From: CAZEPJ01 sp964514105
GTDB taxonomy: Bacteria; Desulfobacterota; Desulfocorpusculales; Desulfocorpusculum
Reading direction: 5' to 3'
Length of the DNA: 45,756 nt
NCBI GenBank assembly: GCA_964514105.1
Contig: CAZEPJ010000036.1
Coordinates: 1 to 45,756 of the forward strand
The position numbers and the translations under genes were made by a program. Shown here piece after piece: positions 31,861-40,500 of this stretch. Below the pieces are notes generated by a model. That model saw only the letters and a list, made by a program, of their open reading frames with translations, was not told the DNA's origin and did not search any database. Each line of letters begins with the position of its first letter. The stretch's first letter is position 1.

Positions 31861-33108
31861 ATGGCCTATGAGTTCAAACTGCCCGACCTGGGCGAGGGGC
31901 TGACCGAGGGGGAGATCGTCAGGTGGCTCGTCCATGAGGGGGACCCCATCGAGGAGGGGCAGGTCTTCGTCCAGGTGGAGACGGACAAGGCGGTCATCGA
32001 GATCCCCTCGCCGGCCGGGGGGGTGGTCCTGCAGGTCCTGGCCCGCGAGGGCGAGGCGGTCCGGGTAGGGCAGGTCATCATCGTCATCGGCCAGCCCGGA
32101 GAGAGGGCGGAGCCCAAACCGGAGGCCGCAGCCGAGGCCCGCCCCTCGGTGGGCGTGGTGGGAGAACTGGAGGAGGCCCCGGAGGAAGCGCCTGGGGCCC
32201 CGGCATCCGTCCCGGCGTCCCGGCAAGGCGCACGGCTCGCGCTCCCCGCCACCCGCAAACTGGCCAAGGAGCTGGGCGTTTCCCTGGGCACCATCCAGGG
32301 CACGGGACCCCGGGGCCGCATCACGGACGAGGACGTGCGCCGCGCCGCCCAGGCCCCCAAACCCGCCCGGCCGGCGGTGTTGGCCGTGCGCAAGTACGAC
32401 CTGTACGGATTCATCGAGCGGATCCCTTTGCGCGGCATGCGCAAGACCATCGCCAGGGCCATGGTCCAATCCAAGTTCACGGCCCCCCATGTCACGGCCA
32501 TGGACGAAGCCGACGCCACCCGCCTGGTGGCCCTAAGGGACAAGGCCCGGCAGGGGGCCGCCAAGGCCGGCCTTCGCCTCACGTACCTGCCCTTCTTCGT
32601 CAAGGCCGTGGCCGCGGCCCTGGCCGAGCATCCGTATCTCAACGCCAGCCTGGAGGAAGGGGCCGAGGAGATCGTGCTCAAGAAGTATTACAACATCGGG
32701 GTGGCGGTGGACACCCGGGACGGCCTCATGGTGCCCGTGGTCAAGAACGCCCCGGACAAGACCGTCTTCCAACTGGCCCGGGAGCTGGAGGAGCTCTCCC
32801 AGAAGGCGCGCGCCAGGACCATCGACCTGGCGGACCTCAAGGGAGGGACGTTCACCATCACCAACTACGGGGCCGTGGGCGGGATCTGGGGGACCCCCAT
32901 CATCCATTACCCGGAGGTGGCCATCCTGGGGGTGGGGAGGCTGGTGGACAGGCCCGTGCCGGATGCCGGCGGCATCCGGCTCCGCAAGGTCTTCCCCCTG
33001 TCCCTCTCCTTCGACCACCGGGTGGTGGACGGCGCCGAGGCGGCGCGCTTTCTGAACACCCTCATCCGGAACCTGGAGGACCCGGACCTCATCCTCATGG
33101 GAGGATGA
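31861..33108 (+). CDS. pdhC: Dihydrolipoamide acyltransferase (E2) with one lipoyl domain
   Basis: 415-residue E2 core of the 2-oxoacid dehydrogenase complex. Domain order: lipoyl domain (residues 1-78) with the modified Lys43 in VETDKAVIEI; Ala/Pro/Glu-rich linker; E1/E3-binding domain (about 119-157, LPATRKLAKELGV and GTGPRGRITDEDV); second linker; and the catalytic CoA-acyltransferase domain, ending with the active-site His386 and Asp390 (HRVVDG). It transfers the acyl group from lipoate to CoA. This is the only evident lipoyl acceptor in the window and hence the expected client of the lip genes at 3.8-8.7 kb. No E3 follows; the gene ends directly against a convergent gene. Confidence 0.95.
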   Translation: MAYEFKLPDLGEGLTEGEIVRWLVHEGDPIEEGQVFVQVETDKAVIEIPSPAGGVVLQVLAREGEAVRVGQVIIVIGQPGERAEPKPEAAAEARPSVGVVGELEEAPEEAPGAPASVPASRQGARLALPATRKLAKELGVSLGTIQGTGPRGRITDEDVRRAAQAPKPARPAVLAVRKYDLYGFIERIPLRGMRKTIARAMVQSKFTAPHVTAMDEADATRLVALRDKARQGAAKAGLRLTYLPFFVKAVAAALAEHPYLNASLEEGAEEIVLKKYYNIGVAVDTRDGLMVPVVKNAPDKTVFQLARELEELSQKARARTIDLADLKGGTFTITNYGAVGGIWGTPIIHYPEVAILGVGRLVDRPVPDAGGIRLRKVFPLSLSFDHRVVDGAEAARFLNTLIRNLEDPDLILMGG

Positions 33109-34275
33109 TCACCGGAACGCCGGCAGGCCCGTGAGCTCCTGGCCGATCACCAGGGTGTGGATGTTCTCGGTCCCCTCCAGCGTGCTCAGGGCCTCCAGGT
33201 CGCACAGGTGCCGGATGACGTGGTGGTCGGCCAGGATTCCCCGGGCCCCCAGGATGTCCCGGGCCATTCTCGCGATCTCCATGGCCTCCCGAACATTGTT
33301 GAGCTTGGCCATGGAGATCTGGGCGGGCGTGGCCCGCCCCTCATCCATGAGGCGACCCAGGCGAAGGGTGAGCAGTTGGGCCTTGGTGATCTCCAGGGCC
33401 ATGCGAACGAGCCGGTCCTGAACCAGCTGGTACGAGCCGATGGTCCGGTCGAAGGCCCGGCGGCGGATCGCGAACGTCCTGGCGGCCTCCAGGCAGGCCA
33501 TGGCCGAGCCCAGGGCCCCGCACGCCACGCCGAACCGGGCGCTGTTCAGGCACTGGAGGATGGCCTTGAGGCCCCGGGCCTTGGGAAGGCGGCTGGCCTC
33601 GGGCAGCTCGCAACGGCGAAAGGTGAGGCGGGCCGTGGGGGAGGTCCGGTACGAGAACTTCCGCTGGATGGGGCTGGCCTCGAACCCGGGCCGGCCGGCC
33701 TCCACCAGGAACCCCTGGATCTCGCCCTCCAGCCTGGCCCAGACCAGGGCCACATGGGCGATGGTCCCGTTGGTGATCCACATCTTGGTCCCGTCGAGCA
33801 CATAGCCGCCGGCCCGCCGCTCGGCCCGGGTGGCCATGCCCGCGGGGTTGGACCCGAAGTCGGGCTCCGAAAGGGCGAAGCACCCCACGGCCTCCCCCCT
33901 CGCCATGCGGGGCAGCCAGGCCTCCTTCTGGGACTCGCTGCCCAGGGCGAAGATGGGGTACATGACCAGCGAGTTTTGCACCGAGAACATGGCCCGCAGC
34001 CCGCTGTCGCAGCGCCCCAGCTCCCGGCATGCGAGGCCGTAGATGGTGTGGGTCCGCTCGGTGCAGCCGTACCCGCCGACGTGCATGCCGAACAGGCCCA
34101 TCTTCGCCATGCGGACCACGAGCTCCATGGGGAACCGCCCCCGGTCGAACCCATGGGCGATGGCGGGCATGCACGCCTCGGCCACGAACCCCCGCACCGC
34201 GTCACGGAAGGCGCGCTCCTCGTCCGAAAGAAGGGACTCCGCATCGTAGAAGTCCAGAGGATCCGTCTTTCCCAT
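33109..34275 (-). CDS. Acyl-CoA dehydrogenase, glutaryl-CoA dehydrogenase-like
   Basis: 388-residue flavoprotein of the acyl-CoA dehydrogenase family. FALSEPDFGSNPAGMATRAERR and DGTKMWITNG mark the central domain. The C-terminal DILGARGILADHHVIRHLCDLEALSTLEGTENIHTL strongly resembles glutaryl-CoA dehydrogenases (catalytic Glu in LEGTENIHT), and the N-terminal LLSDEERAFRDAVRGFVAE is also of that type. It might oxidise, and possibly decarboxylate, glutaryl-CoA, as in anaerobic aromatic degradation. The dicarboxylate-binding residues were not verified, so a plain acyl-CoA dehydrogenase remains possible. Start ATG 34275 with GGGGGAGGG upstream. Its stop codon abuts the pdhC stop on the opposite strand (TGATCA). 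Confidence 0.87.
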   Translation of the reverse strand: MGKTDPLDFYDAESLLSDEERAFRDAVRGFVAEACMPAIAHGFDRGRFPMELVVRMAKMGLFGMHVGGYGCTERTHTIYGLACRELGRCDSGLRAMFSVQNSLVMYPIFALGSESQKEAWLPRMARGEAVGCFALSEPDFGSNPAGMATRAERRAGGYVLDGTKMWITNGTIAHVALVWARLEGEIQGFLVEAGRPGFEASPIQRKFSYRTSPTARLTFRRCELPEASRLPKARGLKAILQCLNSARFGVACGALGSAMACLEAARTFAIRRRAFDRTIGSYQLVQDRLVRMALEITKAQLLTLRLGRLMDEGRATPAQISMAKLNNVREAMEIARMARDILGARGILADHHVIRHLCDLEALSTLEGTENIHTLVIGQELTGLPAFR

Positions 34276-34423
34276 GGCCAGCCCTCCCCCCGGCGGCGCC
34301 GCCCCGGCGCGCCGCCTCCTGGCGGTCGTTCCCATGGAAAATAGCATGGCGCAGGGCCACGGCCAACCCGGGGGGTGAAGGCGCGAACCCCGCCGAGCAA
34401 GATGGGATGTGTCAAAGGAAGGG

Positions 34424-34457
34424 CCCCCAACCCCCTCCCGAAAGAGGGGGTTGGGGG
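34424..34457. terminator. Perfect 14-bp hairpin downstream of the PilZ gene
   Basis: CCCCCAACCCCCTC (34424-34437) pairs perfectly with GAGGGGGTTGGGGG (34444-34457) around CCGAAA. It lies 37 bases beyond the PilZ stop on the minus strand and before the acyl-CoA dehydrogenase start. There is no U-run. It also resembles a widely dispersed C-rich palindromic repeat, so it may be a repeat unit that doubles as terminator. Confidence 0.6.
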
Positions 34458-34493
34458 ACGGGAGGGAGGGTAATCCTCCTGGGGGAGGCTCGG

Positions 34494-34889
34494 TCAGATC
34501 AACTGCGACAACAAGGCCTTTCCCGCTTCGTCGACCTCCAGGAAAGACGTTCCAAGCTCGTAGTGGGCTTCGCCCGACGCTGTCTGGTGAACGATGGTGC
34601 CCTGGGCCTCGAAGATCTGCTCCTCCACGGCCACGGCCATCCGCAGCCGGGTGGCAACGGCAAGGGGGCTATGGGTCCGGATCCGGATCCCGCCACCGCT
34701 CAGGTCCAGGACCTTGCCCATGCCCATGCCCGCGGGCCGTTGCTCCGCGTCCAGATAGGTGTACGACAGCAGATGGTCCATGGCCACCCGGGGGCAGAGC
34801 CGCTTCTCCTCGAACTCTCCCTCGGCGAACGGCCTGGCCGCAGGACCTCCATCCCCTTTGACCGCTTGCCTTGCACCGCCCTGCGCCAT
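34494..34889 (-). CDS. PilZ domain protein, probable c-di-GMP receptor
   Basis: 131 residues made of a single PilZ domain. The two c-di-GMP-binding elements are visible: RLCPR (Arg30 and Arg34, the RxxxR switch) and DLSGGG (Asp62, Ser64, Gly67; D/NxSxxG). A beta-barrel pattern follows (GIRIRTHSPLAVATRLRMAVAVEE, EAQGTIVHQ, YELGTSFLEV). With no output domain, it would act by binding a partner, as in motility, pilus or exopolysaccharide control; the partner is not evident nearby. ATG 34889 has GGGAGGCAGGG upstream, and a well-formed promoter lies about 80 bases further up. It seems to be a single-gene unit. Confidence 0.88.
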   Translation of the reverse strand: MAQGGARQAVKGDGGPAARPFAEGEFEEKRLCPRVAMDHLLSYTYLDAEQRPAGMGMGKVLDLSGGGIRIRTHSPLAVATRLRMAVAVEEQIFEAQGTIVHQTASGEAHYELGTSFLEVDEAGKALLSQLI

Positions 34890-34972
34890 CCCTGCCTCCC
34901 TGCGGGCCTTCCCGAGAACGCCTCTGCCCGGCCCTGGGGCTTTTCCTCATGTGAACGCGGCCTTTGACACCC

Positions 34973-35001
34973 TTTGTAAAGCCCTGGAGAACGTTAGTCA
35001 A
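34973..35001 (-). promoter_or_regulatory. Sigma70 promoter of the PilZ gene
   Basis: Minus strand TTGACT (35001-34996), a 17-base spacer and TACAAA (34978-34973), at the edge of the most AT-rich patch of the window. The start would be near 34966, 77 bases before the PilZ ATG. The -35 element lies inside an inverted repeat (GTCAAG 34997-35002 with CTTGAC 35052-35057). Confidence 0.6.
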
Positions 35002-35057
35002 GTAAAATTTATATTAATTTATGTTAACAACTATCAATTTTACTCAATTGTCTTGAC
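34997..35057. repeat. AT-rich nested inverted repeats upstream of the PilZ gene
   Basis: Outer arms GTCAAG (34997-35002) and CTTGAC (35052-35057); inner arms AGTAAAATT (35001-35009) and AATTTTACT (35036-35044). The stretch between is almost pure A/T, in strong contrast to the GC-rich surroundings. It covers the -35 of the PilZ promoter, so it may be an operator or a nucleoid-protein site. Confidence 0.55.
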
Positions 35058-35154
35058 GCAGCCCCTATATCTTGCGCAAGAGAAAGACGGCACTACCATA
35101 TGGTGTGGTTGCAAGTGGTCGAAAATCTCACTTGGGAGGCCCGCCGCCCCTCCC

Positions 35155-35451
35155 TCACGCGCTCAAGGCCTGGAGCCCGGATGGGTCAGCCTCGGCCCCC
35201 TGCCCAAGGGCCGCAGCAGCCAGCCGCTTCCCGATGGCGCATCCAGCGCACAGAAGCAGGCCCTTTTTCAGCTTGTGCCTGAAGGGGTCGACCTTCATGA
35301 TGTCCTCGTAGTCGGTGGCCGCGGCGGCGATGTGCCGCTTGAGGCACGCGGCCCGCGAGATCACCAGTTGGCCCGGCTGGAAGGGGCACCGGATCATCCC
35401 CTCATGATTCACCTCCAACCAGTTCGTCGCCCCATACGCGCTGATGCTCAT
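35155..35451 (-). CDS. Small four-cysteine protein of unknown function
   Basis: 98 residues, no recognised family. Four Cys are arranged as Cys22 (IRCPF), Cys36 (RAACLKRH), Cys68 and Cys71 (LLCAGCAIGKR), which suggests a bound Zn or iron-sulfur cluster. Basic residues follow each Cys pair. No signal peptide or membrane segment. The ATG forms an ATGA overlap with the stop of the preceding 96-residue gene, so the two are translationally coupled and probably work together. Codon pattern and length argue that it is real. Downstream, about 265 bases to the PilZ start contain AT-rich DNA. Function cannot be assigned. Confidence 0.6.
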   Translation of the reverse strand: MSISAYGATNWLEVNHEGMIRCPFQPGQLVISRAACLKRHIAAAATDYEDIMKVDPFRHKLKKGLLLCAGCAIGKRLAAAALGQGAEADPSGLQALSA

Positions 35452-35738
35452 GGCGCCTCCTTTCCCCTGGCCTCCTCACTGGGCCGCGCCCCGGGACCGC
35501 CAGCCAGCGCGCCCAACTCCCCCTGTTCGACCGTGGCCAGAAACAATTGGTACGTCTGATCGTCCAGGTTCACATCATCCCATCCGAGGGTGCGCAGCCG
35601 CCGGTTGATGCCCCGAAGGTCGTGGCGCGATGCGCACGAGACGATGGCGGCCAGGTTCCGGATGAAGCCCCCCATGGCCCCCGGCCCGATGCGTTTGCGC
35701 TCAAGCCTTCGGATGAACAGCCAAGCCAGTTCGCTCAC
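35448..35738 (-). CDS. Small basic protein of unknown function
   Basis: 96 residues starting at GTG 35738, with GAGGGGAAG upstream; the longer open frame to 36014 runs into the upstream gene and lacks coding character. The core (residues 20-70) reads GFIRNLAAIVSCASRHDLRGINRRLRTLGWDDVNLDDQTYQLFLATVE, i.e. two amphipathic helices around a conserved-looking LGWDDVxLDDxTxQL turn. The tail is Gly/Ala/Glu-rich. I do not recognise the family. It is coupled by an ATGA overlap to the four-Cys protein. A DNA- or protein-binding accessory role is possible but not shown. Confidence 0.55.
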   Translation of the reverse strand: MSELAWLFIRRLERKRIGPGAMGGFIRNLAAIVSCASRHDLRGINRRLRTLGWDDVNLDDQTYQLFLATVEQGELGALAGGPGARPSEEARGKEAP

Positions 35739-35923
35739 GGCTTCCCCTCTCGCTGGGCCGCGACCCGCCAGTTCCCCCGCACGTTCTTTACCCTGTATCC
35801 CTACCCTATCAGAGGGGCACCGGAAACCAATGGGATATTGTCTGTATTTTTGGCGGGGAAATCGGGTATGGGAGGCTGAGCGACAAGGGCCCTTCCCGCC
35901 AGCGCCGGGCCGGGCGCCCCGCC

Positions 35924-36925
35924 TCAGTAGCCCCCCAGCTTGAAGTCGGAGAACAGCATGGGATAGATGGAGATGGCCGTGAACGCCGCATACCCGGCCA
36001 TGGACAGCAGACACAGCCTGCGCTGGAGGCGGGCAATGGTCTCCCCAAGGGATGGGATCCCCTTGAAGCGATCCATGACCCCCACGCTGGCCCCCAGGAT
36101 CCCCGGCACGAGGAGGAAGAGGTACAGGGCGTACCCGATGTGATGATACTCGCCCTGGAGGAGACAGAACGGGCAGTGGTGGGTGGGCAGTTCGTAGAAG
36201 TACAGGGAGATGAAAGAGATGATCGCGGCGACGGCCACCACGAGAAACGCGCTGCTCGCCAGGGAGAAGGCCCGGGCCCCCTTGCCCTTGATCAGCAGAT
36301 GGCTGCCGGTGCGCCCGACCAGGACCAGGGCCAGGGCGAACACACCCTGGGCCGGGCGCGGCGACAGGGAGGCCACCTCACCCGGAAAAGTGGCGCTGTC
36401 GGCGCTGAAGAGGGTTCCACAGCACGAGGTGATGACCTGCGGGTCGAGCTTCAGAAAATAGCCCGTCTGGAGAAGGGTCTCCAGGACGAGGGTCCCCGTG
36501 AGAAAGAGCAAGAGCCGGTACTTGGCCCGTATGAGGGGGTAGTCGGGGGCCCTGTTGTCCGCGGCGTTGAGCACGAGCCATACCCCGCACAGGAGGAAGT
36601 TGACCACCTTGAGGACCAGGGCCGGGTAGCCGTACTCGTTGACGTTGAGCGTCCCGGCCGCGCACATGGCACCCACGAACAGCCTGTGGAGGCTGTCCGC
36701 CGTGTACACGAACAGGAAAAGGGACAGGAGCTGAAATCCCATGCCGTAGGAAAGCAGGGTGGAGATGAGGTAGGTCCGACGCTCCAGGGCGAGCTGCGTC
36801 TCGCTCCCGCTGGACAGGTCCCACAAGCGAAGCACCCGCACGGCCGTGGCCGAGGCGTAAACCGCCATGGCGCTCGTCAGTGCCGACCCGGCCGTCAGTC
36901 CGATGGTGGCGGGGTTGACGATCAT
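35924..36925 (-). CDS. Multipass membrane protein with CC and CxxC motifs
   Basis: 333 residues with roughly eight or nine hydrophobic segments. Notable Cys: Cys88 in a GAMCAAGTLNVNEYGYP loop, the adjacent Cys168-Cys169 (ITSCCGTLFS), and CPFC (251-254) in THHCPFCLLQGEYHHIGY, between two membrane spans. The CPFC plus separate Cys pair recalls VKOR/DsbB-type thiol oxidoreductases, though I cannot assign it to that family with certainty. It follows the RND pump and a secreted Cys-rich protein in the same direction, 109 bases after the latter. A role in periplasmic thiol or metal redox chemistry is inferred. The start ATG 36925 has only a distant GGGAGGG. Confidence 0.7.
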   Translation of the reverse strand: MIVNPATIGLTAGSALTSAMAVYASATAVRVLRLWDLSSGSETQLALERRTYLISTLLSYGMGFQLLSLFLFVYTADSLHRLFVGAMCAAGTLNVNEYGYPALVLKVVNFLLCGVWLVLNAADNRAPDYPLIRAKYRLLLFLTGTLVLETLLQTGYFLKLDPQVITSCCGTLFSADSATFPGEVASLSPRPAQGVFALALVLVGRTGSHLLIKGKGARAFSLASSAFLVVAVAAIISFISLYFYELPTHHCPFCLLQGEYHHIGYALYLFLLVPGILGASVGVMDRFKGIPSLGETIARLQRRLCLLSMAGYAAFTAISIYPMLFSDFKLGGY

Positions 36926-37034
36926 GGGTTGGCCGCCGTTTCCCTCCCAATGCGGGGCGAAGCCCCAAGATACCACGCCAGTGTATCTTGTCCCCACGGC
37001 CTGGGGAAGGGGCGTCCGGCCGCCAGATGCAGTC

Positions 37035-37523
37035 CTAGTCGCCCTTGGCCGGGGGGCCGGTCTGTCCAGGACTCGCCGCCTCCTTGGCCTTGGCCGCCTG
37101 GCACCGTTCCTCTCCCAGGGTGCGAAGGGTCTTGAGGTTCTTCACCATGCGGGGGCCGATCCCTTCGGCCTCCAGGAACCCCGGCGGACAGTCCGCCTTG
37201 GCGCGATCGGTCCCTGCCTGGAACTCCTTGGCGTGGGAGGCGCACCCGCACGGGTCCGCCTCGATGGAGGCATCCCGGGCCTTGGCGGCGCTGCTTCGGA
37301 TGGCGGGGAGGTACCCCTCGCACCGCTTCTTTTGCTCCGGGCTGGACCACTGGATCTCCTGGGCCTTGGCCTTCCCGGCTTGCGTCCCCTGGGCCTGTTT
37401 GCCGGAGCGAGGCGCTTGGCCCTTGTCCCCTGCGCCTTCCGGGGTGCGGGTCTGGGCCCATGCACAGGGCAGCGCCAGGAGCACCGTCGCCGCGAGCAGC
37501 ACGATCCTTGGCAAGCCTTTCAT
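37035..37523 (-). CDS. Secreted cysteine-rich protein of unknown function
   Basis: 162 residues with a Sec signal peptide (1-23, cleavage after CAWA), then a charged Gly/Lys/Gln-rich spacer (25-58) and a compact Cys domain with Cys68, 92, 94, 112 and 141. The middle is helical (SPEQKKRCEGYLPAIRSSAAKARDASI), and IGPRMVKNLKTL looks like a helix-hairpin turn. ATG overlaps the RND pump stop codon (ATGA) and is preceded by GGAGGTGG, so synthesis is tied to the pump. The PCGC motif and periplasmic address fit metal binding or a disulfide-bonded accessory of the efflux system; no family is recognised. Confidence 0.68.
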   Translation of the reverse strand: MKGLPRIVLLAATVLLALPCAWAQTRTPEGAGDKGQAPRSGKQAQGTQAGKAKAQEIQWSSPEQKKRCEGYLPAIRSSAAKARDASIEADPCGCASHAKEFQAGTDRAKADCPPGFLEAEGIGPRMVKNLKTLRTLGEERCQAAKAKEAASPGQTGPPAKGD

Positions 37524-40500
37524 CCGTCCACCTCCGCACTGGATTGGGACCCCGTCGGGACCGAGCTTCCCGCCGCCGCCCTCTGCCGTCGTTCCTCAAT
37601 GGCGCAGTAGCTCACCGGAAGGACCAGCATGGTGACGGCCTCCACCATGAGGCCTCCGAATGAAGGGATGGCCATGGGGATCATGATGTCCGCACCCCGC
37701 CCCGAGGACGTGAGCACGGGCAGGAGGGCCAGCAGGGTGGTGGCCATTGTCATCAGGCACGGCCGGATGCGCCGCCGGCCGGCGGCCACCACGGTCTGTC
37801 GGATCTGCGCCACGGTGCGGGGCCGGAGCCGCCGGAACTGGTCCGACAGGTAGGTGCCCATGACGACCCCATCATCGGACGAAACCCCAAAAAGGGCGAT
37901 GAACCCCACCCAGACGGCCACGCTGAGGTGGACCGGGTGGACCTGGAATAGCTCGCGCAGGGAGGCGCCCAGCACCGAGGCGTCCAGGAACCAGCTCTGC
38001 CCGTAGAGCCACAGCATGATGAAGCCGCCGGCCCAGTTCAGGAATATGCAGGCGAACACCAGGGCGGTGAGGAGGGCGGAGTTGAACTGGAGATACAGGA
38101 TGACCGCGATGATGCACAGCCCCATGGGGACGATGAGCATGAGCGTCCTCTCGGATCGGAGCTGGTTCACGTAATTGCCCGTGAGGGTGAAGCTCACGCC
38201 GGGAGGCAGGGCGATGTCTCCGCTCTGCGTCCGCATCCGCAGGTATTCCCGGGCGTGGCGAAAGACGTCCCCCTCGGCGTGCCCGGGCAGCTTGTCGAAC
38301 AGCACGTACCCCACCAGGAACGAATCCTCCCCGCGGATCATCTGGGGGCCGGGGGCGTACTGGATGTCCGAAACCTGGGTCAACGGGATCTGGGCCCCGT
38401 TGGGCGACGGGATGAGGATGCGGCCCAGCGACTCCAGGTCGTCGCGAAGCTCCCGCAGGTACCGCACCCGCACGGAGTACCGTTCTCTGCCCTCCACCGT
38501 GGTGGTGATTCCCTTTCCCCCCAGGGCCACCTCGATGGTCTCCTGGACCTGCTGCACGTCCACCGCGTACTGGGCCATGGCCCGTCGGTCCAGGCGGATC
38601 TCCAAGTACGGGATACCCATGATGCGGTCGGCGATGACCGACGCCGGGTCGACGGAGGGAACCTGCCTGAGGGACGCCTCGATGGCCCGGCAGACCCCCT
38701 CGATGGCTTCCAGATCGGGTCCCTTGACCTTCACGCCCATGTTGGCCCGGATCCCGCTTTGCAGCATCACCAGGCGGGCCGAGATGGGCTGGAGCTTGGG
38801 GGCCGCTGTGGTCCCCGGCACCTGCGCCGCGCGGGCGACGGCCTGCCAGATGTCGTCTGGGCTCCGGATGCCCTGCCACGCCGCGCGGCCGGGATTGAGG
38901 CGCGGATCCAAAACCGGCCTCCACAGGGGAAAAGGGGCCCCCCGCGGATCCGGCACCAGCCGGTTGCCCTCCCCGCGGGCGAAGCGTCCCCGGACCAGAT
39001 AGGGGTCGCCGTCCTCCGCAGGAACGGGGTGCCCCGCCTCGTCCCGGAACAGGTCGATCCCGTCGGGATCCCACCGGAACCGCACCGGCCGGCCGTCGCG
39101 ATCCGAGACGAACCGGGGCCGGTAGTTGATGACGGTCTCGATCATGGACAGCGGGGCCGGGTCCAGGGCGCTCTCGGCCCGTCCGATCTTCCCCACGACC
39201 ATCTCCACCTCGGGAATCGCCTGAATGGCCCGATCCTGCTTTCGCACGATGTCCAGGACCTCCCGGATGGATGCATGGGGCATGGCGCTGGGCATGAACA
39301 GGAACGAGCCCTCATCCAGGGGGGGCATGAATTCCCGGCCCAGCCCCGGGAACTTGTGGGCCACGCTCGACACCGCAGGGTTGCGTTTGACGGCGTTGGG
39401 CAGCCAGCCGAAGACGGCCTCGAACCCCAGCCAGATGAGGGCCCCCAGCATGAGTATGGCCAGGGGGCCTATGAAGAACAGCCCCCGATGCATCAGGCAC
39501 CAGCCCAGGATGCTCGGGTAGTGGTGCTGGAACAGCCGGAACAGGCCCAGCAGTCCCCCGATGATCAGCCCCACGAAAAGCAGGTTGCGCAGGAGGCCCC
39601 GCTCGGGGCCCAGGGGAAGCCAGTCCGCAGCCAGAACCCACCCCACGCCGACCACGGCGAGCCCGCAGGCCGCGGCCGGACCCCACCTGCGGACCCCCTC
39701 GGGGAGCCACCGGGCTGCCAGGCTCGCAGCGCCCACCGCGCACAGGAACAGGCCCGCCCGGACGTCGACGAGCAGGGCCATGAGCCCCCCCGCGTAGATC
39801 ATCCCCTCGTGGAGGATCCAGCGCCGCCTGCCCCCCAGCCAGCTCACGCCGAACCACCGGTGGGCCAGGGGAGGGATCAGCGTCAAGGCCACCATGACGG
39901 ACGCTGCGAGGACGAAGGTCTTGGTGAATGCCAGGGGGCGAAACAGCTTCCCCTCGGCGCCGGTCAGTGCGAACACCGGCAGGAAGCTCACCATGGTGGT
40001 GGCAATGGCGGTGACCACGGCCCCGCCCACCTCCCGGGTGGCCGCATGGACCGCCTGGAGGCGGTCTCCGCCGGGTCCGACGCGGTCCAGGTGGCTCTTG
40101 ATGTTCTCGACGACGATGATGCCCATGTCCCCCACGGTGCCGATGGCGATGGCGATCCCGGACAAGGCGACGATGTTGGCCTCGATGCCCCCGAGCTTCA
40201 TGGCGATGAAGCAGACGAGGACCGCCAGGGGAAGGACCATGGCGATGAGCAGCGCGCTCTGCAGGTGCATGACCATCACGAGGACCACGACGATGGTCAC
40301 CAGGATCTCCTGCAGGAGGGCGGAGCTCAGGGTGCCCAAGGTCTCGTAAATGAGCCCCGTTCGATCGTAGAAGGGGACCAGCCGCACCTGGCTCACGGTG
40401 CCGTCGGCAAGGGTCTTCTTGGGCAGTCCCGGGGAGATCTCATCGATCCTCTCCCGGACGTTCTGGATGGCCTTGAGGGGGTTCGCCCCGAAGCGCACCA

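Noticed and set aside
34400..34416. TTGACA on the minus strand as a promoter of the glutaryl-CoA dehydrogenase-like gene
   Set aside because: The -35 is good but the sequence 17 bases downstream is GC-rich (CGGGGT), so no acceptable -10 element is present.
34424..34457. CRISPR or insertion-element end
   Set aside because: Only a single perfect hairpin, with no repeated spacer pattern and no transposase gene; kept as terminator or palindromic repeat.
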